Shown: one piece after another, positions 8,846 through 20,946 of the stretch
Layout: the number at the start of each line of letters is the position of its first letter
Position numbering within the stretch: the stretch's first letter is position 1
Source of the DNA: Bacteroidota bacterium
GTDB taxonomy: Bacteria > Bacteroidota > Bacteroidia > Bacteroidales > Cfx3-03
Reading direction: 5' to 3'
Length of the DNA: 64,000 bases
NCBI GenBank assembly: GCA_013390605.1
Contig: JACAUB010000001.1
Coordinates: 2,764,884-2,828,883 of the forward strand
The notes under the pieces: generated by a model
Seen by the model: the letters and a program-made list of their open reading frames with translations, nothing else
Told to the model about the DNA's origin: nothing
The model's database searches: none
Translations under genes and position numbers: made by a program

Positions 8846-9613
8846 ATGAATAAAGAATGGCAAATATTCAGAACCTCACTTCTCTTCTTTACCCGTATTC
8901 CAGTGGGAGGTCATGGTGAGTGGAAACAGGAATATGTTGATAAAGCAACTTCTTATTTGCCCGTCATTGGTTTGTTAGTTGGTGGTTTTGGCGGATTAGT
9001 TTACGTTGGATGTACCTATATCTTTCCTCAAACTGTAGCCATTGTGCTAAGCATAGTGGCTACAGTATTACTTACAGGGGCTTTTCATGAAGATGGGTTT
9101 TGCGATGTATGCGATGGCTTTGGCGGCGGATATACAAAAGAACAACGCCTGATAATTATGAAAGATAGCCGTAGCGGGGCTTATGCTGTAGTAGGGGCTG
9201 CATTGTTGTTACTACTTAAATTCAGTTCATTAACATCACTTCCGATTACTTCAATTCCACTAGTTTTAATTACAGGACATACCATTAGCAGAACAACAAT
9301 TATATGGTTCGTTTCAATGTATACCTATGCTCGCGATGATAACCAATCAAAAAGTAAACCGCTCGCAAAGTCGCTGCCAATAGGTAGAATTATCATCTCA
9401 ACGATAGCCGGTTTATTAACACTTCTACTACTGCCGTGGCAACCAGCTATTGCCGGACTCATCATATCAATCATCGTTTTTGTGATATGGAGTAAGTATG
9501 TTGTAAAACGACTAGGTGGATATTCGGGAGACTGTTTGGGTGCAACTCAACAGCTTGTAGAGGTTGCATTCTATCTAACTATCACTGCTTATTATTTCAA
9601 TTTTCATGGCTGA
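8846..9613 (+). CDS. cobS: Adenosylcobinamide-GDP ribazoletransferase (cobalamin 5'-phosphate synthase)
   Basis: CobS joins alpha-ribazole (or its phosphate) to adenosylcobinamide-GDP at the inner membrane, completing the cobalamin nucleotide loop. The 255-residue protein is hydrophobic with about six membrane spans and the family's acidic metal-binding motif HEDGFCDVCDGFGGG followed by IMKDSRSGAYAV. Length is normal. Its last 8 bases overlap the start of cobC, so the two are probably translated together. Confidence 0.94.
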   Translation: MNKEWQIFRTSLLFFTRIPVGGHGEWKQEYVDKATSYLPVIGLLVGGFGGLVYVGCTYIFPQTVAIVLSIVATVLLTGAFHEDGFCDVCDGFGGGYTKEQRLIIMKDSRSGAYAVVGAALLLLLKFSSLTSLPITSIPLVLITGHTISRTTIIWFVSMYTYARDDNQSKSKPLAKSLPIGRIIISTIAGLLTLLLLPWQPAIAGLIISIIVFVIWSKYVVKRLGGYSGDCLGATQQLVEVAFYLTITAYYFNFHG

Positions 9614-10181
9614 GATTCTAACTTTTATCCGACATACAAAGACAGTTGCAGAACCTGGTATCTGTTACGGACAAGCTGATATTGATCTTGCTCCTACATG
9701 TCATGATGAGATGAATATCATTTTAGAAAAGACAATAAACTTTCAACCTCAATTGATGGTAAGTAGCCCACTTCAACGTTGCACTAAGCTTGCCTCTTTT
9801 CTTGAAAAGCATATTCAACTTCCATTTCATGTCGATAAACGAATCAAAGAGGTGTCGTTTGGTGAATGGGAGTTAAAACCCTGGGACGAAATAAACCAAC
9901 CCAAACTCTTTGAATGGACCCAAGCATATGAAAACATTCCTCCACCCGGTGGAGAATCATTTAATATGCTACTTGAACGATTCGACCCATTCTGGAACGA
10001 AGCATGGCATAATGAAGCAAAAGAGATGTTTGTTATTTCACATGATGGAATTTTAAGATCAGCACTCGTTAAAGCACTAAAACTTTCAGCACGACAAGTT
10101 TTTTCATTTAATCTATCATATGGTACTATAATCAGGATTAAAAGGGTTGAATCTGATTTCTTTTCTATTCAAATTTTATAA
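9606..10181 (+). CDS. cobC: Alpha-ribazole phosphatase (histidine phosphatase family)
   Basis: The 191-residue protein belongs to the phosphoglycerate-mutase-like histidine phosphatases. The phosphate-accepting His is in FIRHTKT (near residue 9), followed by SPLQRCTKLA, the acidic EVSFGEWE segment and the second His in VISHDGILRSAL. Position between cobS and cobU argues for removal of the 5'-phosphate from alpha-ribazole phosphate or from adenosylcobalamin phosphate, though the family is broad and context carries much of the assignment. Confidence 0.87.
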   Translation: MAEILTFIRHTKTVAEPGICYGQADIDLAPTCHDEMNIILEKTINFQPQLMVSSPLQRCTKLASFLEKHIQLPFHVDKRIKEVSFGEWELKPWDEINQPKLFEWTQAYENIPPPGGESFNMLLERFDPFWNEAWHNEAKEMFVISHDGILRSALVKALKLSARQVFSFNLSYGTIIRIKRVESDFFSIQIL

Positions 10182-10182
10182 C

Positions 10183-10692
10183 ATGGCACACATTCATCTT
10201 ATTACCGGTGGTCAACGATCGGGAAAAAGTTCTTTTGCACAAAGAATTGCACTTGAGAAATCAGACCGACCTCTTTATATTGCCACATCAAGACTATGGG
10301 ATGACGACCATATTCAACGAATTCGTCGCCATCAAAGTGATCGTGGTGATCAATGGGAAACGATTGAAGAAGAGATACATCTATCAACGCTGAATATTGA
10401 CAACAGAATTGTTGTTCTCGATTGCATTACACTCTGGTTAACAAACATCTTCTTTGACTCAGAGGGAGATGTAGAGAAGAGTCTGGCAAAAGCAAAAGAG
10501 GAATGGAATCTTTTTAGAAAAAAAGATACTGAAGTATATGTTATCACCAATGAAATAGGAATGGGAGGACATCCAACCAATAGTGTTCAAATTAAATTCA
10601 CAGATGTTCAGGGATGGATGAATCAACATATCGCAAAAGAAGCCGAAACAGTAACATTGATGGTTTCAGGAATTCCAGTAAAGATAAAATAG
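10183..10692 (+). CDS. cobU: Adenosylcobinamide kinase / adenosylcobinamide-phosphate guanylyltransferase
   Basis: CobU phosphorylates adenosylcobinamide and then adds GMP to give the GDP-activated intermediate used by CobS. The 169-residue protein starts MAHIHLITGGQRSGKS, with the P-loop at residues 8-15, a His-rich RIRRHQ segment that holds the guanylylated His of the family, the VLDCITLWLTN strand and NEIGMGGHPTN. I prefer the ATG at 10183, one base after the cobC stop: an earlier in-frame ATG at 10147 lies within cobC and would add 12 non-conserved residues. Confidence 0.94.
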   Translation: MAHIHLITGGQRSGKSSFAQRIALEKSDRPLYIATSRLWDDDHIQRIRRHQSDRGDQWETIEEEIHLSTLNIDNRIVVLDCITLWLTNIFFDSEGDVEKSLAKAKEEWNLFRKKDTEVYVITNEIGMGGHPTNSVQIKFTDVQGWMNQHIAKEAETVTLMVSGIPVKIK

Positions 10693-10750
10693 TAAACTCA
10701 TTTCATTTATAAGTTCATTCAAACATAACACCCATTATATCAAAAAAGAT

Positions 10751-11797
10751 ATGGAATCATCGATCTCTTTTCACATTGAAAAGCCACTAAAAGCTATTGC
10801 CGAATCAATTCAGCACAAAATAGACAACAAAACAAAACCATTTGGAGCACTGGGTGTGCTTGAGACGCTTGCAAAGCAAATTGCACTCATCCAACAATCG
10901 CTCACTCCTACCCTAACTAACCCATGTATTCTTGTTTTTGCAGGTGATCATGGTATAGTGGAAGAAGGAGTTAGTCCATTTCCACAAGAAGTAACACCTC
11001 AAATGGTTCATAATTTCTTAAATGGTGGAGCGGCGATTAATGTCTTTGCCCGTCAAAATAAAATAAGACTCAAAATTGTAGATGCTGGTGTTGCCGTTGA
11101 TTTCATTCCGCATCCTGATCTACTAAACAGAAAGGTTGCTTATGGCACAAAAAACTTCGCCAGAGAGTCTGCGATGACACATACGGAATGTATGAGAGCC
11201 ATGCAACATGGTGCAGCACTTGTCGAAGAATGTGCGACAGAAGGAACAAATATAATCGGTTTTGGAGAAATGGGTATTGGTAATACTTCATCATCAGCTG
11301 CCCTCATGCATCTCTTTACAAATATTCCAATAACCGAATGTGTGGGTCGAGGTACTGGATTAGATGAGAATGGCATTAGTCATAAAGTGAATGTAATCAC
11401 ACAAGCTATTAATAACTATCCAAAACACATGGATCCTTTGAGTATTCTATCGTGGTTTGGTGGGTTTGAACTAGCCATGACATGTGGAGCCATACTAAAA
11501 GCTGCCGAAAAGAAGATGGTTATCATGATTGATGGGTTTAATATCACTGCAGCACTACTTGCAGCTCATGCATTCGACTCCAACGTATTAGAATATTGTG
11601 TATTCAGCCATTGCTCAAACGAAAATGGTCACCGTGCTATGATTGAATTTCTTAAAGGAATCCCCATCATCTCACTCGACATGCGACTTGGCGAAGGAAC
11701 CGGAGCTGCGGTAGCTCTACCAATTCTTCAATCTGCAGTAGTATTCTTAAATGAAATGGCCTCATTTGATTCAGCAAATGTAAGTCGTGAAAAATAA
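10751..11797 (+). CDS. cobT: Nicotinate-nucleotide--dimethylbenzimidazole phosphoribosyltransferase
   Basis: CobT makes alpha-ribazole phosphate by transferring phosphoribose from nicotinate mononucleotide to the lower-ligand base. At 348 residues it has normal length and shows VFAGDHGIVEEGVSPFPQEVT, GFGEMGIGNTSSSAAL, and the catalytic Glu in DMRLGEGTGAA near the C-terminus. It is the last gene of the riboswitch-led operon and is followed by a strong terminator. Which base it activates (dimethylbenzimidazole, adenine or other) cannot be told from the sequence. Confidence 0.96.
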   Translation: MESSISFHIEKPLKAIAESIQHKIDNKTKPFGALGVLETLAKQIALIQQSLTPTLTNPCILVFAGDHGIVEEGVSPFPQEVTPQMVHNFLNGGAAINVFARQNKIRLKIVDAGVAVDFIPHPDLLNRKVAYGTKNFARESAMTHTECMRAMQHGAALVEECATEGTNIIGFGEMGIGNTSSSAALMHLFTNIPITECVGRGTGLDENGISHKVNVITQAINNYPKHMDPLSILSWFGGFELAMTCGAILKAAEKKMVIMIDGFNITAALLAAHAFDSNVLEYCVFSHCSNENGHRAMIEFLKGIPIISLDMRLGEGTGAAVALPILQSAVVFLNEMASFDSANVSREK

Positions 11798-11835
11798 AGT
11801 CTGTTAGTTCAAGTGATAAAAGTAAGCTAACAGTT

Positions 11836-11870
11836 GAGGCTGACCCATTTGGATCAGCCTCGATTTTTTT
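11836..11870 (+). terminator. Rho-independent terminator of the B12 operon
   Basis: GAGGCTGA (11836-11843) pairs perfectly with TCAGCCTC (11854-11861) around a 10-base loop, followed by a run of seven T from 11864. It ends the btuF-cobT transcript 39 bases after the cobT stop. Confidence 0.9.
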
Positions 11871-11924
11871 ATAGTTTACAGCTCAAAAGAAGCTGAGATT
11901 AAACGAAAATATAACAAAGAAGTA

Positions 11925-15047
<3,123 letters not shown>

Positions 15048-15070
15048 TTATTGAGTTGATGATAACTCTG

Positions 15071-15078
15071 CGAAAGTA
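15071..15078 (-). promoter_or_regulatory. Possible -7 promoter element for the beta-galactosidase gene
   Basis: Read on the minus strand the site is TACTTTCG, one mismatch from TAnnTTTG, 26 bases before the start codon at 15044. No -33 element is clear, so this is a weak candidate. Confidence 0.3.
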
Positions 15079-15143
15079 ATAAAATAAAACATAAAGAATA
15101 TTTAAGTTTCAAATTATTTTTCTAAAGTGTTATAGCAAAAACA

Positions 15144-15176
15144 AAAGGCTGACCAGAATATTTCTGAACAGCCTTT
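15144..15176 (-). terminator. Terminator of the 2-oxoacid oxidoreductase operon
   Basis: On the minus strand AAAGGCTG (15176-15169) pairs with CAGCCTTT (15151-15144), and the stem continues with CAGAA/TTCTG around a short loop. TGTTTTTGC follows as the U-tract. It sits 23 bases after the gamma-subunit stop. Confidence 0.82.
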
Positions 15177-15199
15177 AACAGAAGAATTCAAAAAATCAA

Positions 15200-15751
15200 C
15201 TAAATCAAATGATAAGGTTTTAGAATCTCTTTGCCTTTTTCAATTGCATTTTCATTTGCAGGAATCATTCCATGATGACGTTTAGGAAGTGATTTCTCAA
15301 GCCCCTTATGAATAAACTCAGGAGCAATAATTGGTTTAAGCTTTAAAAAGCCTCCCAATACAATCATATTAAAAACTTTAGTCAACCCGGCATTTGTAGC
15401 CTCTTCGGTTGCATCAATCTGATAGATATTGATATCCTGACGTTGCGGATGATGCGTTATTCCATTCGGATCATAAATTAACAATCCTCCTGGCTTAACA
15501 GTCTTCTCAAACTTATTCATGGATTGCTGATTCAGAATAATAGCAGTATCAAAGGTATTCAATACAGGAGAACTAATACGCTCGTCACTGATAATAACAG
15601 TTACATTAGCAGTACCTCCACGCATTTCGGGGCCGTAAGATGGCATCCAACTTACTTCTTTATTTTGCATTACACCGGAATAGGCAATAATCTTACCCAT
15701 AGAGAGCACTCCCTGTCCACCAAAACCGGCAATGATGATTTCTTCAGTCAT
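15200..15751 (-). CDS. 2-oxoacid:ferredoxin oxidoreductase, gamma subunit
   Basis: The 183-residue protein matches the catalytic gamma domain of ferredoxin-dependent 2-oxoacid oxidoreductases: GFGGQGVLSMGKIIAYSG at residues 9-26 and SYGPEMRGGTANVTVIIS. It is the last gene of a four-gene operon and follows the beta gene by 27 bases. With the alpha and beta subunits it converts a 2-oxoacid plus CoA to acyl-CoA, CO2 and reduced ferredoxin. The substrate (2-oxoisovalerate or 2-oxoglutarate) is uncertain; Kor and Vor complexes share this layout. Confidence 0.9.
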   Translation of the reverse strand: MTEEIIIAGFGGQGVLSMGKIIAYSGVMQNKEVSWMPSYGPEMRGGTANVTVIISDERISSPVLNTFDTAIILNQQSMNKFEKTVKPGGLLIYDPNGITHHPQRQDINIYQIDATEEATNAGLTKVFNMIVLGGFLKLKPIIAPEFIHKGLEKSLPKRHHGMIPANENAIEKGKEILKPYHLI

Positions 15752-15778
15752 AATTTAACGCTTTTAATCTGTTAAACA

Positions 15779-16567
15779 TTATTTAACCAGTTGACCGTCC
15801 ACTTTAATATCACCCAAAGGATAGTATGGAAACATGTGTTCTACCATCCATTCATTCGCCTGACGAGGATTCATTTTCCAACCTGAGTTACAGTTAGAAA
15901 CGATTTCCACAAAAGAGAGTCCTTGATTGAGATCTTGGTTCTCAAATGCTTTACGAATAGCCTTTTTTGTTTTACGAACAGCAGCTGGTGAATGAACAGC
16001 CTGACGAGTAACATAACGAGTACCAGGCAAGATAGCTACCATTTCTGTTATCTTTAATGGTGATCCTGTTTCAGAAATATTTCTACCATAAGGTGAAGTA
16101 GCTGTCTTCATCCCTTCAAGTGTAGTTGGAGCCATTTGTCCACCCGTCATTCCATAGATACCATTATTAATAAAAATGATAGTGATATTTTCACCTCTAT
16201 TACAAGCATGAATTGTTTCAGCAGTTCCTATTGCAGCGAGGTCGCCATCACCTTGATAGGTAAAAACATACCGATCAGGAAGTAAGCGCTTAATAGCAGT
16301 AGCAACAGCAGGTGCACGACCATGAGCAGCACCCTGACAGTCGAAATCAAAATAATTATATGCTAATACAGCACAACCAACCGGTGCAACACCAATTGTA
16401 TTTCCCTGTATCCCCATCTCTTCAACTACTTCGGCAATAATGCGATGAACAGTGCCATGGCCACAGCCTGGACAGTAGTGAAATTCATTGTCAGTCAGAA
16501 CCTTGCTTTTACGATAGACAAGATTTTCCTCCTGCTGCAATTCTTCGTTGGTAATATTTTCAGACAT
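15779..16567 (-). CDS. 2-oxoacid:ferredoxin oxidoreductase, beta (thiamine diphosphate) subunit
   Basis: The 262-residue protein carries the thiamine diphosphate binding pattern: FHYCPGCGHGTVHR at about residues 28-41, VGCAVLAYNYFDFD, and the GDGDLAAIGTAETIHACNRGENITIIFINNGIYGMTGGQ segment with the GDG...NN metal motif. It starts 5 bases after the alpha-subunit stop. It binds the cofactor and electron-relay cluster of the complex, in the cytoplasm. Family known as KorB/VorA-type; substrate not decided by sequence. Confidence 0.92.
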   Translation of the reverse strand: MSENITNEELQQEENLVYRKSKVLTDNEFHYCPGCGHGTVHRIIAEVVEEMGIQGNTIGVAPVGCAVLAYNYFDFDCQGAAHGRAPAVATAIKRLLPDRYVFTYQGDGDLAAIGTAETIHACNRGENITIIFINNGIYGMTGGQMAPTTLEGMKTATSPYGRNISETGSPLKITEMVAILPGTRYVTRQAVHSPAAVRKTKKAIRKAFENQDLNQGLSFVEIVSNCNSGWKMNPRQANEWMVEHMFPYYPLGDIKVDGQLVK

Positions 16568-16572
16568 GATAA

Positions 16573-17655
16573 TTAACCTCCAATAATTTGATTCTCAAGT
16601 GCATGTAATACTTCAAAAGGAGATGGAATAATTCCTCCAAAGCGACCATAATGTTCTACATGAACCCTGCATTCAACGGCAAGTTTCACGTCTTCAATCA
16701 TCTGACCAGCACTCATTTCTACCGTTAACATTCCTTTTACTTTACCTGCAAGATCATGAAGAATCTTTGAAGGAAAAGGATAGAGTGTTATTGGGCGAAG
16801 AAGTCCAATTTTTATTCCTTTTTCCCGGCCAAGTTCTATTGCTTTTTGACAAATACGAGCACTAGAACCATAAGCAACAAAGATATAGTCAGCATCCTCA
16901 CAATCTATCATTTCATAACGAACCTCCTTCTCTTCCAGAATCCGATATTTAGCTTGAATTTTCAGGTTTACTTTTTCCTGTCGAGAAGACTCCAGTTCAA
17001 GTGAAGTGATAATATTGTGCGGGCGATCTGGTGTTTTTCCAAGTGTAGCCCAAGGAGAGTGTTTACGGATATAATCATCACTCCAACGTGATTTTTGATT
17101 TCCAATTTCTACCTTCTCCATCATTTGACCAATGACACCATCGCTCAAAATCATACATGGATTGCGATATCTAAATGCTAATTCGAAACCTAAAGCCACA
17201 AAATCATACATCTCTTGTACTGATGCCGGAGCAAGAGTGATTAACTTATAATCACCATGTCCACCACCCTTTACAGTTTGAAAATAATCAGCCTGCGAGG
17301 GTTGAATAGTACCTAATCCGGGACCGCCACGAACTACATTTACAACAAGACAAGGTAATTCGGCACCAGCCATATAAGATAAACCCTCTTGCATCAAACT
17401 GATACCTGGCGAGGATGAAGAAGTCATGACGCGCTTACCACAACCGGCGCCGCCATATACCATATTAATTGAGGCCGTTTCACTTTCAGCCTGTAAAACA
17501 ACCATTCCGGTTCTTTCTTTTGGCTTTTCAGCCATCAGATATTCCATAATCTCGCTTTGAGGAGTTATAGGATACCCGAAATAACCATCGACACCTGCAC
17601 GAATAGCACCTTCTGCTATCGCTTCGTTGCCTTTCATTAATCTGAGCTCTTTCAT
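16573..17655 (-). CDS. vorB: 2-oxoacid:ferredoxin oxidoreductase, alpha subunit (VorB/KorA type)
   Basis: The 360-residue protein starts MKELRLMKGNEAIAEGAIRAG and has the alpha-subunit blocks GYPITPQSEIMEYL, ESETASINMVYGGAGCGKRVMTSSSSPGI and VNVVRGGPGLGTIQPSQADYF. This arrangement is commonly annotated in Bacteroidota as 3-methyl-2-oxobutanoate dehydrogenase subunit VorB, hence the symbol, but 2-oxoglutarate is an alternative substrate. It follows the ferredoxin-subunit gene by 25 bases. The complex is oxygen-sensitive in known members, fitting an anaerobic host. Confidence 0.9.
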   Translation of the reverse strand: MKELRLMKGNEAIAEGAIRAGVDGYFGYPITPQSEIMEYLMAEKPKERTGMVVLQAESETASINMVYGGAGCGKRVMTSSSSPGISLMQEGLSYMAGAELPCLVVNVVRGGPGLGTIQPSQADYFQTVKGGGHGDYKLITLAPASVQEMYDFVALGFELAFRYRNPCMILSDGVIGQMMEKVEIGNQKSRWSDDYIRKHSPWATLGKTPDRPHNIITSLELESSRQEKVNLKIQAKYRILEEKEVRYEMIDCEDADYIFVAYGSSARICQKAIELGREKGIKIGLLRPITLYPFPSKILHDLAGKVKGMLTVEMSAGQMIEDVKLAVECRVHVEHYGRFGGIIPSPFEVLHALENQIIGG

Positions 17656-17680
17656 TTTTAAAGAAAGTATTATTTATTGA

Positions 17681-17908
17681 TTAACTGTTGAGTTTTACTC
17701 TGTAAACAGAGATAACGCCATCCGGACAAACTACTGCACAATTTGCACAACCAATGCAGCTATCATTCACCATTTCAGCATAATGATAACCTTTTCCGTT
17801 TACGTTTTTAGATAATGCAATTACTGATTCAGGGCAGGCGGGAACACAGACCTCACAGCCTTTGCACCGCTCTGTATCAATCTTAATGCTACCTTTTACT
17901 TTTGCCAT
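17681..17908 (-). CDS. 2-oxoacid:ferredoxin oxidoreductase, delta (2x[4Fe-4S] ferredoxin) subunit
   Basis: This 75-residue ferredoxin has two CxxCxxCxxxC cluster motifs: CKGCEVCVPACP (from residue 15) and CIGCANCAVVCP (from residue 51). It is the first gene of the operon and passes electrons from the catalytic subunits to soluble ferredoxin. It is small but complete, with normal spacing to the alpha gene. Confidence 0.93.
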   Translation of the reverse strand: MAKVKGSIKIDTERCKGCEVCVPACPESVIALSKNVNGKGYHYAEMVNDSCIGCANCAVVCPDGVISVYRVKLNS

Positions 17909-18331
17909 AATAGATAGATTTGGACAGGATTTAATTGAAGAACTGTGTTGAAATATGTGGCGAAGATACTCATTTTAATCTATGAGTGTTCTCCCGACAA
18001 GCAGAATCTTTTTTTGCTATTTAATTTTTATTCATTTTAAATAATAAAATGCAAGACACTATTTATCAACATATTAATCATCAATAAAACATTAATAAAT
18101 AAAATATATGAAAAATAAATTTAACCTTTCATTACTTAATTACCACAAATACAATAAGAATAAAGGCTTTATAAATGAAACCCATGATTTTTTTATACCA
18201 TTTATTAAAATGCGAATATAAATCCGGAAGTATTATCGGGTAATTCAACAAATAATGGATTAAAAACCTTATTCGCAATCAATATTCTGAGACCGAACAT
18301 TCATATGCCTATTTTATAAAAAATATCACAA
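17909..18331. other. 423-base intergenic region, AT-rich
   Basis: No open frame of note. It must hold the promoter for the oxidoreductase operon. The best candidate on the minus strand is TATCTTCG at 17961-17968, one mismatch from TAnnTTTG, 53 bases before the first start codon. The remainder is runs of A and T with no hairpin that I can support. Confidence 0.5.
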
Positions 18332-19948
18332 TTAAGTGGCATCATTTATAGGCTTTTCAATTATTTTATGTTCTTTTAATAGTGTCGGAACTTTTCGAGC
18401 CTTTAATAATTTTGGTTCTTTTTTGGGAGGCCAGAATCTCGGAAGTTCATCATCTTCTTCAACTATTGTTTTGTCGGCTTTTTTACCGGTAATCAAGCAT
18501 CTAAACATAGCATCCAAAGCAGCCTTACTCTCAGCCATTATCATCAACTTATCTCCAATTTCAATAATAGTAGAACCTTCAGGAGTAATATATGAATCAT
18601 TCCGATTAATAAAAACAATCATTACATTTCCAGGTATACCAATATTAACCAATGATTTACCAACACACGAAAAACCTTCCTGAACCTCATATTCAGCTAT
18701 TAATGACTTTAGTCTTCGAGTAAGTTCTTTTTCCAATATCGATTTTTTACGTGCCTTATCTGGGACTAACAGATGTAACCATTTTGCCACTATTGGAAGT
18801 GACGTTCCTTGAATCAAAACAGAACTTACTGTAATAAAAAAGACCAGATTAAATATAATAGGAGCTTTTGAAATCCCTTCAGTCAGTGGATATGTCGCAA
18901 AAACAATAGGCACGGCACCTCTTAAACCAACCCACGATACAAATACCCGTGTTCTGATATTTACTTTAAAAAAACTAAGACAAAAGAATACCGCAAGTGG
19001 ACGGGCGATAAATATGAGAAACAATGAAATGAGTAAACCGATCCCTGCAAGCGGCCATATCTGACTTGGAAATACCAATAAGCCTAAAGTTATAAAAAGA
19101 ACAACTTGCATTAACCATGCCTGACCATCAAAATGTTTAGTCAGACTTCGTTTATGTAAAAAATCACGATTTCCCAGAACAAACGCTGATATATATACTG
19201 CAAGGAAACTATTTCCACCAATGAAACTTGTAAAAGAAAACGTAAACAGTACCATCGCAATCAATAACACTGAATAAAGACCATCTACATCAAGTCTGAT
19301 TTTTATCAGTAAAAAATGCATCAACCTACCCATTCCATATCCGGCGACAGCACCAATAATCATTTGCTGAAAGAACATTGGAATCAAATGAACAATTGAA
19401 GCACCCGGGTGTGATAAAAGATAAGCAACTGCAATGGTTAGAAAAAATGCCATCGGGTCATTGCTTCCGCTCTCAAACTCTAGTAATGGACGAAGATGCC
19501 CCTTTAACCCCATCCCCATTGATCTTAAGATTGAGAATACAGCAGCAGCATCGGTAGATGAAACGATAGCACCAAGCAACAAGCCCTCCATAAATGTAAA
19601 GCCAGTGACTAATGTAACAAAAAAGGCCACAGTAAATGCACTGATAATAACACCAATAGTCGACAATAGTAAACCCGGCCAGAGAATTGGTTTCATGTCA
19701 TGCCATCTGGAATCAAGACCACCCGAAAATAAAATCAGGCATAAAGAGATAGACCCGATAAATTGAGCAGTTTTAGAATCTGCAAAGGCAATACCTCCTG
19801 GCCCTTCAGAACCAGCAAACATACCGACTATAAGGAATAATAGTAAAGTTGGTATTCCAAAACGAGACGAAGTCTTAGCACCAATAACACTGATAATCAG
19901 CATTACTGAGCCAATTAATAATATATTTTCACTGGTTAGTACCATCAA
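18332..19948 (-). CDS. Potassium/proton antiporter (CPA1 family, NhaP2-like) with TrkA-C domain
   Basis: The 538-residue protein has about twelve to thirteen membrane segments with the Na+/H+ exchanger pattern (GLDSRWHDMKPILWPGLLLSTIG, SSTDAAAVFSILRSMG, FESGSNDPMAFFLT, WVGLRGAVPIVFATYP). The SNDP and TDAAAVF segments hold the acidic transport residues of the family. Residues from about 400 form a TrkA-C/RCK-C type regulatory domain (GNVMIVFINRND, GSTIIEIGDKLMIMAE). NhaP2/CvrA proteins with this layout export K+ in exchange for protons. The gene follows the small membrane-protein gene by 12 bases. Confidence 0.88.
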   Translation of the reverse strand: MMVLTSENILLIGSVMLIISVIGAKTSSRFGIPTLLLFLIVGMFAGSEGPGGIAFADSKTAQFIGSISLCLILFSGGLDSRWHDMKPILWPGLLLSTIGVIISAFTVAFFVTLVTGFTFMEGLLLGAIVSSTDAAAVFSILRSMGMGLKGHLRPLLEFESGSNDPMAFFLTIAVAYLLSHPGASIVHLIPMFFQQMIIGAVAGYGMGRLMHFLLIKIRLDVDGLYSVLLIAMVLFTFSFTSFIGGNSFLAVYISAFVLGNRDFLHKRSLTKHFDGQAWLMQVVLFITLGLLVFPSQIWPLAGIGLLISLFLIFIARPLAVFFCLSFFKVNIRTRVFVSWVGLRGAVPIVFATYPLTEGISKAPIIFNLVFFITVSSVLIQGTSLPIVAKWLHLLVPDKARKKSILEKELTRRLKSLIAEYEVQEGFSCVGKSLVNIGIPGNVMIVFINRNDSYITPEGSTIIEIGDKLMIMAESKAALDAMFRCLITGKKADKTIVEEDDELPRFWPPKKEPKLLKARKVPTLLKEHKIIEKPINDAT

Positions 19949-19960
19949 AAAATGAGTTCA

Positions 19961-20458
19961 TTAAACAAACCTTTTTGTCAATCTCGAGAAAAATATCAAA
20001 ACAGCACAACCTAAAAGATAAATACCATTAATCAGCAATATACCCGCTAATCCATTTGCTTTGGCAATCATACCAGGATAAAGTAATAATGTTTGGATAT
20101 CGCTGAGTGCTAATAAATCGAACCGATATACAATATACCCCAATACAATAACCACCATTGCATTATTTGTATGAACGAAATTACGCCAACAAATATAGGC
20201 CGAAATCATCCCACCCAACAAAACGCCGAAGAATCCTGCCTGATGAACCATACTAAGATATTTTATCACCATATCTTTCTGGTCAAGAGAAAGATGAGCT
20301 TTCCATGAAATTTCATTTCCATATTGTTCTACCATTTTCAGCAGATCAATATTAATAAAAAAAGCAAATTGGCGTATTGAAAGTAATAGTAGTATGGTAC
20401 CGAGAAAATGAAAAGCAATAATTCGGATGTTCAGGACTTCGAAAAATTTATTCTGCAC
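19961..20458 (-). CDS. Hypothetical four-helix membrane protein
   Basis: I do not recognise the family. The 165-residue protein has four predicted membrane segments (about residues 10-30, 70-90, 97-115, 135-158) with a soluble loop of about 35 residues between the first and second. It starts with MQNKFFEVLNIRIIAFHFLG and lacks a cleavable signal. The stop lies 12 bases before the antiporter start on the same strand, so both are probably one transcript; a role linked to ion homeostasis would be guesswork. Confidence 0.6.
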   Translation of the reverse strand: MQNKFFEVLNIRIIAFHFLGTILLLLSIRQFAFFINIDLLKMVEQYGNEISWKAHLSLDQKDMVIKYLSMVHQAGFFGVLLGGMISAYICWRNFVHTNNAMVVIVLGYIVYRFDLLALSDIQTLLLYPGMIAKANGLAGILLINGIYLLGCAVLIFFSRLTKRFV

Positions 20459-20946
20459 GCTATTAAATTTAATTCGTTAATTATTTATTGAGTGGCAAAG
20501 TTCGTTCACTTATAGATAAAAAAGCAAGAAAACTAAAACAGTATCACAACAACATATAAATTCGTTGTATTTACACGACAATCAAAATGTCATCACATCA
20601 AAAATACAAAAAAATATTTCACAAACCCAGTATTAGATTTACCAACCATTTTAAACATGCCTCTCCTGAATTCAAAATTTGATATAAAATCAGATTAATA
20701 CTCTACAAATGAATACTATAAAAAATTCATTAAAAATTAAATAAATGCAGGTTAAAACTCTAAAACGGCCTCACAATAATTCTAAATCTACGATCGCAAG
20801 CACCATAAACAAATAAGTGATTGATAACTAATCCCCCCGTATTTGGTTTCATGCAAGCCACCAAGGGTGAATCAGGTACGCTTTAACTACCAATTTATTA
20901 ACGATGTTATGACGTGTGTAGGATAAGCGTAGAACTTTATTTGAAT
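20459..20946. other. 488-base intergenic region without a recognised gene
   Basis: AT-rich with a GC-richer patch near 20840-20890 (a run of six C followed by a GCCACCAAGGG stretch). No coding frame, tRNA or convincing hairpin seen. It should contain the promoter for the membrane-protein/antiporter pair. Confidence 0.4.

Noticed and set aside
10147-10182. Earlier in-frame ATG for cobU
   Set aside because: It lies inside cobC and would add residues before the conserved MAHIHLITGGQRSGKS start.
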